41,642 bases of DNA from CAJQQY01 sp964352225. GTDB taxonomy: Bacteria; Bacteroidota; Bacteroidia; Chitinophagales; Saprospiraceae. Each line of letters opens with the position of its first letter. Positions within the stretch are counted from its first letter, which is position 1. This document shows positions 1-7,399 of the stretch, one piece after another. Under the pieces are notes generated by a model, which worked only from the letters and a program-made list of their open reading frames with translations, had not been told where the DNA came from and made no database searches. The DNA lies in NCBI GenBank assembly GCA_964352225.1, contig CAYGRM010000013.1, positions 1 to 41,642 of the forward strand. The letters run 5' to 3'. Both the position numbers and the translations under genes were made by a program.

Positions 1-432
1 CATCCATTCACTTTCTGCCTTACTCACTCGACCAAAACCTAAAAACCCACCTGATGCATTGGCAACATGTTTTGCGAAGCTCAAAAAACTTTTATAAAGT
101 TTAGCTGCAAAGTGAGGATCAAGTTTTTGAAAAATATAATTTAATTCAGCTAAGTTTTTCGAAATTTCTTGTTGTCTGGAAGCTGTATTAGTGGGAAGTT
201 CATCTATATATTTGTTGAGTCGATCTACAAAATCTATCCCTATTTGTGAGTAGTAATCATGCAACTCATTAGGGTTAGAATAGGTTCGGATATTGGCTAA
301 CTTGATTGCCCATTTTTTTTCATGGTAATCAATTTTTTCATCAGAGCCTGCAATCAGAATAGTAATCAAAGGAATAGCGTTAAGCATTTTATTCGATTCT
401 TCCACAGTTAGGTTGTCAAAATATTGAATCAT
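1..432 (-). CDS. TerB-like protein, 3' end cut off by window edge
   Basis: The frame is open from an ATG at 432 down to base 1, giving 144 residues and no stop, so the C-terminus lies outside the window. The N-terminus reads MIQYFDNLTVEESNKML, followed by a segment (about residues 20-50) with ITILIAGSDEKIDYHEKKWA. This resembles the acidic helical motif of TerB/DjlA-type domains, in which a hydrophobic helix precedes a D-x-K-I-D-x-x-E pattern. There is no signal peptide or membrane segment, so it is probably cytoplasmic. The family assignment rests on this motif alone; the function of such stand-alone TerB-like proteins in Bacteroidota is not known. It is followed, on the same strand upstream, by a small exported protein gene. 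The reading frame is well supported, the family less so. Confidence 0.6.
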   Translation of the reverse strand, partial: MIQYFDNLTVEESNKMLNAIPLITILIAGSDEKIDYHEKKWAIKLANIRTYSNPNELHDYYSQIGIDFVDRLNKYIDELPTNTASRQQEISKNLAELNYIFQKLDPHFAAKLYKSFLSFAKHVANASGGFLGFGRVSKAESEWM

Positions 433-509
433 TTTCTAAAATTTTTCTTTAAGTATTTTACCTTTTTTCTCAAAGTTGATTATTGTAGATGAAGCTCCAA
501 AGGCTTCAG

Positions 510-761
510 TTATGTAGGGAAAGCTAAATTCTGTTTTTTGCAAAAAAAACAATCAAAGGCTTTCCTATTTATGTCTAATTTTGGTTTTTGTAAAAATTGA
601 ATTATGTCTGCTTGAGCGAGTGCATTCGAATAATCAATTCCCGTAATTATGTTTGTCTTTTTATCAAAATTGTTCTGGTTAGTTTTCTTATTTTCCAGAT
701 TACATCTTGAGGATAAAATAAAAATAGCAATTATTAATAATTTAAAGAAAAGAACTTTCAT
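510..761 (-). CDS. Small exported protein, possible lipoprotein
   Basis: I place the start at the internal ATG at 761, giving 83 residues, because MKVLFFKLLIIAIFILSSRC is a typical short export signal; the open frame extends upstream to 863 but that part has no signal-like character. The Cys after the hydrophobic core could be a lipidation site, although Arg at -1 is not a standard lipobox residue. The mature part is short and charged (NLENKKTNQNN) and ends with a C-F-F-C-K-K motif. I do not recognise a family. It lies between the TerB-like gene and mutS, divergent from mutS. It could be a species-specific small envelope protein or, less likely, a fortuitous frame. Confidence 0.45.
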   Translation of the reverse strand: MKVLFFKLLIIAIFILSSRCNLENKKTNQNNFDKKTNIITGIDYSNALAQADIIQFLQKPKLDINRKAFDCFFCKKQNLAFPT

Positions 762-921
762 GATTTTTTGTTGAATAAAATGAAGGTATACATTTTTTGA
801 TGAAAATTGAAGCTTTGTATTTATAAGCCTTTCAGCGTAGATCAATGAGACATTTTTAAGCAACTTGATTAAATAAAAACATACATTTCCCTCAAATACC
901 CATAAAATTAACCTGTATTCT

Positions 922-929
922 TATATTTG
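922..929 (+). promoter_or_regulatory. Probable -7 element of mutS promoter
   Basis: The sequence TATATTTG followed by CAC matches the Bacteroidota primary-sigma -7 consensus TAnnTTTG. It lies 18 bases before the mutS TTG start, implying a very short leader. No clear -33 TTTG is visible at the expected distance. Confidence 0.55.
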
Positions 930-947
930 CACAAAAAATAAAACACA

Positions 948-3626
948 TTGGCAAAGACAGGGAAAACAACGAAGAAGCCTAAGAAGATCACTCCTTTAAT
1001 GCGACAGTATTTTGGAGTGAAGGAGAAATATCCAGGAGCAATCTTGCTTTTTAGAGTTGGAGATTTTTACGAAACATTTAGTACTGATGCGGTTACGGCA
1101 TCACAGGTTTTGGGGATTATTTTGACCAAAAGGAATAATGGTGGAGAGGATATTGAATTAGCTGGATTTCCATATCATTCTATGGATACTTATTTGCCTC
1201 GATTGGTCAAAGCGGGGTATCGAGTAGCGATTTGTGAACAATTAGAAAAACCAAGTAAGGAGAAAAAAATCGTTAAAAGGGGAGTGACTGAAGTGGTAAC
1301 GCCTGGGGTTGCAGTTAATGATAAATTACTAGATCATAAAACTAATAATTATTTAGCCTCCATTCATTTTGGAAAAAAAGATGAATTAGGGGTTTCATTT
1401 CTGGATATTTCTACGGGAGAGTTTATGGTGACAGAGGGCTCTTTTGCTTATATTGATAAGTTACTTCAAAGCTTCCAACCTTCCGAAATTATTTTTTCAA
1501 AAAAGAATATAGCACTTTTTGAAAAGCGATTTGGCGATAAATTTTATTGTTATCCGTTGGATGATTGGATTTATGCGATCGATTATTCCAAGGAAAAGTT
1601 AGTCGAACAATTTGAGGTAAACACCCTTAAAGGGTTTGGAGTCGAAGGAATGGAAATGGCTCAGATAGCCGCTGGTGCATCTTTACATTATCTAGCCACT
1701 ACTCAAAATACCAATCTTAAGCACATCAATTCTTTGAGTCGCATTCAGCCTGATAAGTATGTTTGGTTGGATCGATTTACTATTCGAAATTTGGAGTTAG
1801 CATTTAGCAATCATCCAAGTGGAATTCCTTTGATTGATATTTTGGATAGAACGGTTTCGCCAATGGGGGCAAGACTCATGAAAAAATGGGTGGTGCTACC
1901 GTTAAAAAACCAAAGGGCAATTGAGGCGAGATTAGATATGGTAGATTGGTTGATCAAAAATCATGTGCAAGCTCTAGAAGTCGAAATGAATATTCGACAA
2001 ATCGGAGATTTGGAAAGGTTGATATCAAAAGTGCCGTTGGGAAAAATTAATCCTCGGGAGGTGGTGCAATTGAAACGAGCTTTGGAGGCCATCGTCCCGA
2101 CCAAAGCTTTGTTGGAAAAAAGTGAAAATGCTTTTTTACAAAAAATAGGTGATAACCTAAATCCCTGTAAAGCGATCAAAGAACAAATCGCTAACGAGCT
2201 GCGAGAAGAACCTCCGGTGAATCTGGCCAAAGGTGGAGTGATCGCTGACAACTTCAATCAAGAGCTGGATGACCTTCGCCATATTGTAAAAAATAGTAAA
2301 GATTTACTACTTGGAATTCAGATGGCAGAAGCTGAAAAAACAGGTATCACGAATTTGAAAATTGGGTTCAATAATGTCTTTGGATATTATCTCGAGGTAA
2401 CGAATAAGTATAAAAACCAAAACTTAATTCCAGATGATTGGATTCGAAAACAGACATTGACGAATGCCGAAAGATATATCACCGAGGAGCTGAAAGTTTT
2501 GGAATCAAAAATTCTCGGAGCTGAAGAAAAGATTCTAGCGTTGGAGGAAAAACTGTTTGAGCAACTCGTTTTTTCTATTGGAGATTATATTCAACCAGTA
2601 CAATTAAATGCCAACTTGATTGCCCAATTAGATTGCCTTCTATCCTTTGGTAAAGTAGCTACAAAAAACAATTATTGCCGTCCTGAAATCAATGATTCGA
2701 TGTCCATCGATATCAAAAATGGAAGACATCCGGTAATCGAACAACATTTGCCGCTAGGCGAAAACTATGTTCCAAACGATGTGTATCTCGATAATGAGGA
2801 ACAACAAATCATGATGATCACCGGACCCAATATGGCCGGTAAATCAGCACTTCTTCGACAGACTGCTTTGATTTGTTTGATGGCTCAAATGGGCTCCTTC
2901 GTTCCTGCTGAAAGTGCAAAATTAGGCTGGATTGACAAGGTCTTTACTAGGGTGGGAGCATCTGATAATATTTCTTCTGGTGAGTCTACTTTTATGGTAG
3001 AGATGAATGAGACAGCAAGTATCATGAATAATATTTCTGATCGAAGTTTGATTTTGTTAGATGAAATTGGACGAGGGACAAGTACTTATGATGGAATTTC
3101 CATTGCATGGGCGATTGCAGAATTTTTACATAATAATCAAATTGGTGCTCAAGCTGGTGTACGACCAAAAACACTTTTTGCGACACACTATCATGAATTA
3201 AATGAATTGGCTAATAAATTTACTCGCATCAAAAATTTCAATATTGCGACTAAAGAAGTTGGGCAAAAAGTGATTTTTCTTCGGAAATTAATTGAAGGAG
3301 GGAGCCATCATAGTTTTGGAATTCATGTGGCAAAAATGGCAGGAATGCCTCGCAGTATTGTAGAAAGGGCAGCACATATTCTAGTGCAACTCGAACAAAA
3401 ATCTATCGCTAATGGTGATGAGGAAAAATCATTTGGAGGACAACCAGATAAAAATATTGGAAAAAAATTAGAGAAGATTTCACAGCCCATGCAGTTGACT
3501 TTCTTTGATGCGAATGATCCAATTTTGGAAGATATAAAAGAAGACTTGTTAGACTTGGATGTGAATTCGATGACGCCAATTGAGGCGATGATGAAGTTAA
3601 ATGAGTTGAAGAAGAAGTTAGAGTGA
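948..3626 (+). CDS. mutS: DNA mismatch repair protein MutS
   Basis: An 892-residue MutS, the mismatch-recognition ATPase. The N-terminal domain has TPLMRQYFGVKEKYPG and the mismatch-contacting Phe-x-Glu in GDFYETF (about residues 37-43). The C-terminal ABC-type ATPase has Walker A GPNMAGKSALLRQ (about 625-637; Bacteroidota MutS often has Ala where others have Gly) and Walker B LILLDEIGRGTST (about 700-712), then the TFFATHYHEL-type region and a C-terminal helical tail. Length is normal for MutS1. The start is a TTG at 948: the first in-frame ATG falls inside the conserved N-terminal motif, whereas the TTG gives MAKTGKTTKKPKK, a plausible basic leader, just after a -7 box. It converges with ffh; the 101-bp gap is entirely a palindromic repeat. 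No mutL is adjacent. Confidence 0.97.
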   Translation: MAKTGKTTKKPKKITPLMRQYFGVKEKYPGAILLFRVGDFYETFSTDAVTASQVLGIILTKRNNGGEDIELAGFPYHSMDTYLPRLVKAGYRVAICEQLEKPSKEKKIVKRGVTEVVTPGVAVNDKLLDHKTNNYLASIHFGKKDELGVSFLDISTGEFMVTEGSFAYIDKLLQSFQPSEIIFSKKNIALFEKRFGDKFYCYPLDDWIYAIDYSKEKLVEQFEVNTLKGFGVEGMEMAQIAAGASLHYLATTQNTNLKHINSLSRIQPDKYVWLDRFTIRNLELAFSNHPSGIPLIDILDRTVSPMGARLMKKWVVLPLKNQRAIEARLDMVDWLIKNHVQALEVEMNIRQIGDLERLISKVPLGKINPREVVQLKRALEAIVPTKALLEKSENAFLQKIGDNLNPCKAIKEQIANELREEPPVNLAKGGVIADNFNQELDDLRHIVKNSKDLLLGIQMAEAEKTGITNLKIGFNNVFGYYLEVTNKYKNQNLIPDDWIRKQTLTNAERYITEELKVLESKILGAEEKILALEEKLFEQLVFSIGDYIQPVQLNANLIAQLDCLLSFGKVATKNNYCRPEINDSMSIDIKNGRHPVIEQHLPLGENYVPNDVYLDNEEQQIMMITGPNMAGKSALLRQTALICLMAQMGSFVPAESAKLGWIDKVFTRVGASDNISSGESTFMVEMNETASIMNNISDRSLILLDEIGRGTSTYDGISIAWAIAEFLHNNQIGAQAGVRPKTLFATHYHELNELANKFTRIKNFNIATKEVGQKVIFLRKLIEGGSHHSFGIHVAKMAGMPRSIVERAAHILVQLEQKSIANGDEEKSFGGQPDKNIGKKLEKISQPMQLTFFDANDPILEDIKEDLLDLDVNSMTPIEAMMKLNELKKKLE

Positions 3627-3727
3627 ATTTTTGAAGCTGACTTTTTATGACCTATATGACTTTTCGCTGAAATAATTACCAGTCTGCGAAAAGTCATAAA
3701 AGTCATAAAAAGTCAGCGGCAAAAAAA
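3627..3727. repeat. Palindromic repeat, family 1 copy 1, between mutS and ffh stops
   Basis: This 101-bp segment fills the space between the mutS stop (3624-3626) and the ffh stop (3728-3730). Arms 3636-3670 and about 3683-3717 are inverted copies that share GCTGACTTTTTATGAC and TATGACTTTTCGC with a few mismatches. A related 102-bp element follows the DEAD-box gene at 6902-7003. The right end GCGGCAAAAAA is the same in both. It would fold into a long hairpin in either transcript, so it could end transcription for both convergent genes. Confidence 0.8.
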
Positions 3728-5068
3728 TTACCGACGCTTCCGACCACCACCCATCATGTTCCCCATATTTCCTTTACTCATGGTATGCATCATCTTTTTC
3801 ATCTGATCAAACTGTTTGATAAACATATTGATTTGGTGAATATCCTGACCACAACCTTTCGCAATTCTTTTCTTTCTACTCATATTCAATACTTCAGGAT
3901 TTCCTCTTTCCTGTGGAGTCATCGAGTAAATAATTGCTTCGACTTTATTGAAAGCTTTATCATCAATTTCCACATCCTTCAATGCTTTACTCATTCCAGG
4001 GATCATTTTCATCAATGATTTCAAATCACCCATTTTTCGAATTTGATTCAACTGGCTTAAAAAATCATCAAAGTCAAATTTGTTCTTTTTGATTTTTCTC
4101 TCCAATCGCTTCGCCTCTTTCTCATCAAATTGCTCTTGTGCTTTTTCTACAAACGAAACAATATCACCCATTCCCAAAATCCGATTTGCCATCCGTTCAG
4201 GGTAGAAAACATCCAATGTTTCCATCGTTTCACCGGTACTCACAAATTTGATGGGTTTCCCAACGGTATACTTTACAGAAAGTGCAGCACCACCTCTCGT
4301 ATCACCATCTAATTTGGTCAAAACAACACCATCAAAATCGATTCGCTCGTTAAATGCTTGAGCAGTATTCACCGCATCTTGACCAGTCATCGAATCCACT
4401 ACAAAAAGCGTCTCCGTTGGAATGATTCCTTTTTTGATATTCGAAATCTCAGTCATCATTTCCTCATCCACCGACAAACGACCAGCCGTATCGACGATGA
4501 TGACATCATAATTATTATCTCGGGCAAATGCGATGGCATTTTGGGAAATAGAAACTGGATTTTTATTTTCGACTTCTTTATAAATCGCCACACCGATCTG
4601 CTCACTCAAAACAGTCAACTGATTGATTGCAGCAGGACGGTAAACATCACATGCTACCAAAAGTGGTCGACGTTGTTTTTTTGTTTTTAAAAAATGAGCC
4701 AACTTTCCCGAAAAAGTTGTTTTACCTGATCCTTGCAAACCAGAGATCAAAATAATTCCTGGATCTTTGGTTCCTTTTCCAGTATTGATTCCTACGGATT
4801 GTCCACCCATCAATTCCACCAATTCATCTTGAACAATTTTTACCATCAACTCGCCAGGTTTCACCGCACTCAAAATATTTCTACTTCCGAGAGCTTGCTC
4901 TTTTACTTTGTCGGTAAATTCCTTAGCGATTTTATAATTCACATCTGCTGCTACCAATGCACGTCTGATTTCTTTGATTGAAGTAGCTACATTCAGCTCC
5001 GTCAATTTTGCGTCACCAGTAAGATTCTTAAATGCGCCTTCTAATTTGTCCTGTAAATTTTCAAACAT
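3728..5068 (-). CDS. ffh: Signal recognition particle GTPase Ffh (SRP54)
   Basis: The 446-residue protein component of SRP, which binds signal sequences of nascent inner-membrane and exported proteins and docks with FtsY. The open frame extends to 5101, but the family start is MFENLQDKLEGAFKNLTG, so I use the ATG at 5068. The N domain is followed by the G domain with G1 GLQGSGKTTFSGK (about 110-122), DTAGR (about 193) and TKLDGDTRGGA (about 250). The M domain occupies roughly 300-446 and ends in a Met-rich basic tail (MKKMMHTMSKGNMGNMM, then RKRR) typical of the signal-peptide groove. All GTPase motifs are intact. A -7 box TATATTTG lies 60 nt upstream. Convergent with mutS. Confidence 0.97.
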   Translation of the reverse strand: MFENLQDKLEGAFKNLTGDAKLTELNVATSIKEIRRALVAADVNYKIAKEFTDKVKEQALGSRNILSAVKPGELMVKIVQDELVELMGGQSVGINTGKGTKDPGIILISGLQGSGKTTFSGKLAHFLKTKKQRRPLLVACDVYRPAAINQLTVLSEQIGVAIYKEVENKNPVSISQNAIAFARDNNYDVIIVDTAGRLSVDEEMMTEISNIKKGIIPTETLFVVDSMTGQDAVNTAQAFNERIDFDGVVLTKLDGDTRGGAALSVKYTVGKPIKFVSTGETMETLDVFYPERMANRILGMGDIVSFVEKAQEQFDEKEAKRLERKIKKNKFDFDDFLSQLNQIRKMGDLKSLMKMIPGMSKALKDVEIDDKAFNKVEAIIYSMTPQERGNPEVLNMSRKKRIAKGCGQDIHQINMFIKQFDQMKKMMHTMSKGNMGNMMGGGRKRR

Positions 5069-5127
5069 AATTTTTAATATTGAAATGGCTGATTTGAGCA
5101 ACCAAATTGATTTTTAATTTAAGGCTG

Positions 5128-5135
5128 CAAATATA
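5128..5135 (-). promoter_or_regulatory. Probable -7 element of ffh promoter
   Basis: On the minus strand this reads TATATTTG followed by CAGCC, matching the Bacteroidota TAnnTTTG consensus. It lies 59 bases before the ffh ATG. Confidence 0.5.
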
Positions 5136-5186
5136 GTAGAAATATAGGTATGATTGAAATGGATTTTTAAGAAAAAAGTTGAATAT

Positions 5187-5570
5187 TTAATAGGTATTTT
5201 GATAAATGGGTCTTAAAATATCTACTGCTAATCCTAGCGTAAACCACATAGAGAATATTACGCCAAGGATAAGTAAGGTGAGTTTAGATTTTCCATAAGA
5301 AGGATTCTCTAAATAAAATGATTTTAAAATATCAATTCCCCATCCAAAACAATAGCAGGTATTAACTAATGAACCATATATTATGATTCCAATCATAGAC
5401 GAGAAAAAACCAATCGCAAAAATGGCATTCCAAAATATTGTAATTGGTATTAAACCCGCGACTCCAACAGTTATGTTGTAAAAAACTCTCCGTTTCTCCC
5501 ACCATTTTATACTTTCATAAAGATCATTGGAAACTGGTCGCTTAGAATATTCATCTAAAATGTTTTCCAT
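5187..5570 (-). CDS. Small integral membrane protein, unknown function
   Basis: A 127-residue protein with a hydrophilic N-terminus (MENILDEYSKRPVSNDLYES) and about four hydrophobic stretches, roughly residues 32-48, 51-66, 69-80 and 97-117. IKWWEKRRVFYNITVG before the first segment is a typical membrane-entry motif of small uncharacterised Bacteroidota proteins. It has no signal peptide, catalytic motif or cysteine cluster. It stands alone on the minus strand between ffh and the divergent DEAD-box gene. I do not recognise a named family. The frame has a sensible start and no competing frame, so I consider it a real gene. Confidence 0.7.
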   Translation of the reverse strand: MENILDEYSKRPVSNDLYESIKWWEKRRVFYNITVGVAGLIPITIFWNAIFAIGFFSSMIGIIIYGSLVNTCYCFGWGIDILKSFYLENPSYGKSKLTLLILGVIFSMWFTLGLAVDILRPIYQNTY

Positions 5571-5688
5571 AATTAATTATATTTTTTAGGTAAATATACT
5601 AGATATAGCAGGATTGAAAAATTGATTTTAAAAAAAATAGACCAATAATTATGTAGGGGCATTTCCTTGTGGGTAGTAAATAATGGTT

Positions 5689-5717
5689 CGTAAAACGTAA
5701 AACGTTCAACGTCAAAC
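5689..5717. repeat. Short ACGT-rich repeat tract
   Basis: A tract of near-repeated units (CGTAAAACGTAAAACGT, then TCAACGTCAAAC) in the gap upstream of the DEAD-box gene. Tracts of this style occur in intergenic DNA of Bacteroidota. No function is evident. Confidence 0.4.
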
Positions 5718-5765
5718 TAATTCATCAATTAAAATAATCATTCCCTTTTTCTCCCATTTTATGAC

Positions 5766-5773
5766 TAATTTCG
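5766..5773 (+). promoter_or_regulatory. Probable -7 element of DEAD-box gene promoter
   Basis: TAATTTCG followed by CAC resembles TAnnTTTG-GCAC as seen before mutS, with one mismatch. It lies 15 bases before the ATG at 5789, implying a very short leader. Confidence 0.45.
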
Positions 5774-5788
5774 CACCCAAAAAAAATC

Positions 5789-6901
5789 ATGTCCACATTT
5801 CAAGAACTCGGAATTTCTAAAAAAATCATACAAGCACTTAACGAAAATAGAATTGTTAAGCCATCTGAAATTCAGCAAAAAGTAATTCCAATTTTGATGG
5901 GAGCCAAAACTGATCTAGTTGGTCAAGCGCCAACTGGAACAGGGAAGACTGCTGCTTTCGGAATTCCAATTTTACAAAAAATAAAGCCTAATGAACCGGT
6001 TGTGCAAACATTGATTCTCTGCCCAACTCGTGAACTTGGAATTCAAATCAAAAGAGAATTATTTCGATATACAAAATACACCGAGAAGATTTTTGCAGAG
6101 GCCGTTTATGGTGGTGAAAAAATTGATAAACAAATAGCTTCTCTGCGAAGACCTACACATATTGTGGTTGCGACTCCAGGTCGATTGATTGATTTGGTTG
6201 AAAGAAAAGCGGTGGATTTACATCGAGTGGAGACTGTCGTTTTGGATGAAGCTGACGAAATGTTGAAGCGAGGTTTTAAAGAAGATTTAGAAAAAATCCT
6301 AACTTTTACCAAAGGGAAAGTAAATATTTGGTTGTTCTCGGCAACGATGCCTAAAGGAATTCAAGATATCATTCACAATTATTTATCTCCAGATGCGCAC
6401 CGGATTCGAGTACAAAAGGATCATGAAATTAATCCAGATATTACGCATGAATATGTGTTATGCGATAGAGAAGATAAAGTGAATCGTTTGATACGTTTTC
6501 TCAAAGGGCAAGGTACAGAGCAAGGTTTGATTTTTTGTCGAACAAAAAAAATGACCCAAAACTTGGCGAAACAATTGCAAGCCAAAAATTTTAAAGTAGA
6601 CGCTATGCATGGTGATCTTAAACAAATCGAAAGAGACAAGGTGATGCGTGCTTTTAAAAATAAAAATTTGCAAATGGTGGTTGCAACAGATATTTCGGCT
6701 AGAGGAATTGATATTAAGGATTTAGCTTTTGTTTGCCATTTTGAGCAACCTGATCAATCAGAATATTACACGCACCGAAGTGGACGAACTGCCCGCGCTG
6801 GCAAAGAAGGAATTTCTTTGAGTTTTGTTACTAATAGAGATTTGGAGAAATTAATGTTGATGGCGAAGGAATTAGGGATTAAGATTACTGGGCGGAAGTG
6901 A
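5789..6901 (+). CDS. DEAD-box ATP-dependent RNA helicase
   Basis: A 370-residue DEAD-box helicase core with almost no C-terminal extension. Motifs in order: Q motif with KPSEIQQKVIP (about 22-32), motif I APTGTGKTAAF (about 46-56), Ia PTRELG, Ib ATPGR, motif II DEAD (about 153-156), motif III SAT (about 184), motif V ATDISARGID and motif VI HRSGRTARAG (about 329-338). All ATP-binding and RNA-contact motifs are intact. It likely unwinds short RNA duplexes in ribosome assembly or RNA decay, but without a C-terminal RNA-binding domain it cannot be assigned to DbpA, CsdA, RhlE or SrmB. It is monocistronic, with a short leader. A palindromic repeat begins at the base after its TGA stop. Confidence 0.93.
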   Translation: MSTFQELGISKKIIQALNENRIVKPSEIQQKVIPILMGAKTDLVGQAPTGTGKTAAFGIPILQKIKPNEPVVQTLILCPTRELGIQIKRELFRYTKYTEKIFAEAVYGGEKIDKQIASLRRPTHIVVATPGRLIDLVERKAVDLHRVETVVLDEADEMLKRGFKEDLEKILTFTKGKVNIWLFSATMPKGIQDIIHNYLSPDAHRIRVQKDHEINPDITHEYVLCDREDKVNRLIRFLKGQGTEQGLIFCRTKKMTQNLAKQLQAKNFKVDAMHGDLKQIERDKVMRAFKNKNLQMVVATDISARGIDIKDLAFVCHFEQPDQSEYYTHRSGRTARAGKEGISLSFVTNRDLEKLMLMAKELGIKITGRK

Positions 6902-7003
6902 TTTTTTGCCACAGACGAGCACAGATTTTTTTATGACTTTTCACAGACATTATTACTACTCAGCGGCAAGTCATAAAAGTCATAAAAAGTCTGCGGCAAA
7001 AAA
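6902..7003. repeat. Palindromic repeat, family 1 copy 2
   Basis: A 102-bp inverted repeat beginning right after the DEAD-box stop. The left end TTTTTTGCC-CAGAC and right end GTCTGCGGCAAAAAA are inverted copies, and both arms contain TTTATGACTTT. It shares the 3' arm AAGTCATAAAAGTCATAAAA with the element between mutS and ffh. Probable role: transcription termination, or a mobile non-coding repeat. Confidence 0.75.
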
Positions 7004-7399
7004 CAACAACCTCAAGGGAACGTTTCCCTCACTTCCAGCGTTCTCTCTTTTGTAAAAAATAATAACATGAGACTTACTATTATTTTCCAACCTTTTAAAA
7101 TGGTTTTTTGCCCATTGCTTTTTATTTCTTCAACGCAGAAGTAAAAGCTGGGCAGGCAATTCAGCACACGCTAATTGACCATTGCTTCTGTATTTAACAA
7201 AAATAAGTTTGGTAATTTAAATTAACCGCAACCGCAGTTAATCTTTCTTTTTTTTTGAAAAAATAAAATCAAAAAAGAAGAATAGATAATTGTTTTGGAG
7301 GCAGGTTATCTGACGTTGTTCAGCATGTCAGAGTATTGTTATTATTGAAGTTGATCAGCAAAATAATCTAAATCAACTTCCGCTTAAAAATTAAAAAAG
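7004..7399. other. Gene-free leader region upstream of EF-G paralogue
   Basis: About 400 bases with no credible coding frame. It includes a small stem GGGAA-CGT-TTCCC near 7017, a 6-bp stem TCTGAC/GTCAGA around 7310-7333, and a 9-bp perfect inverted repeat GAAGTTGAT/ATCAACTTC at 7347-7355 and 7372-7380, which ends 19 bases before the EF-G start. No known riboswitch is recognised. Confidence 0.5.

Noticed and set aside
948..1010. Internal ATG as the mutS start
   Set aside because: It would remove the conserved TPLMRQY N-terminal motif; the TTG at 948 preserves it and follows a -7 box.
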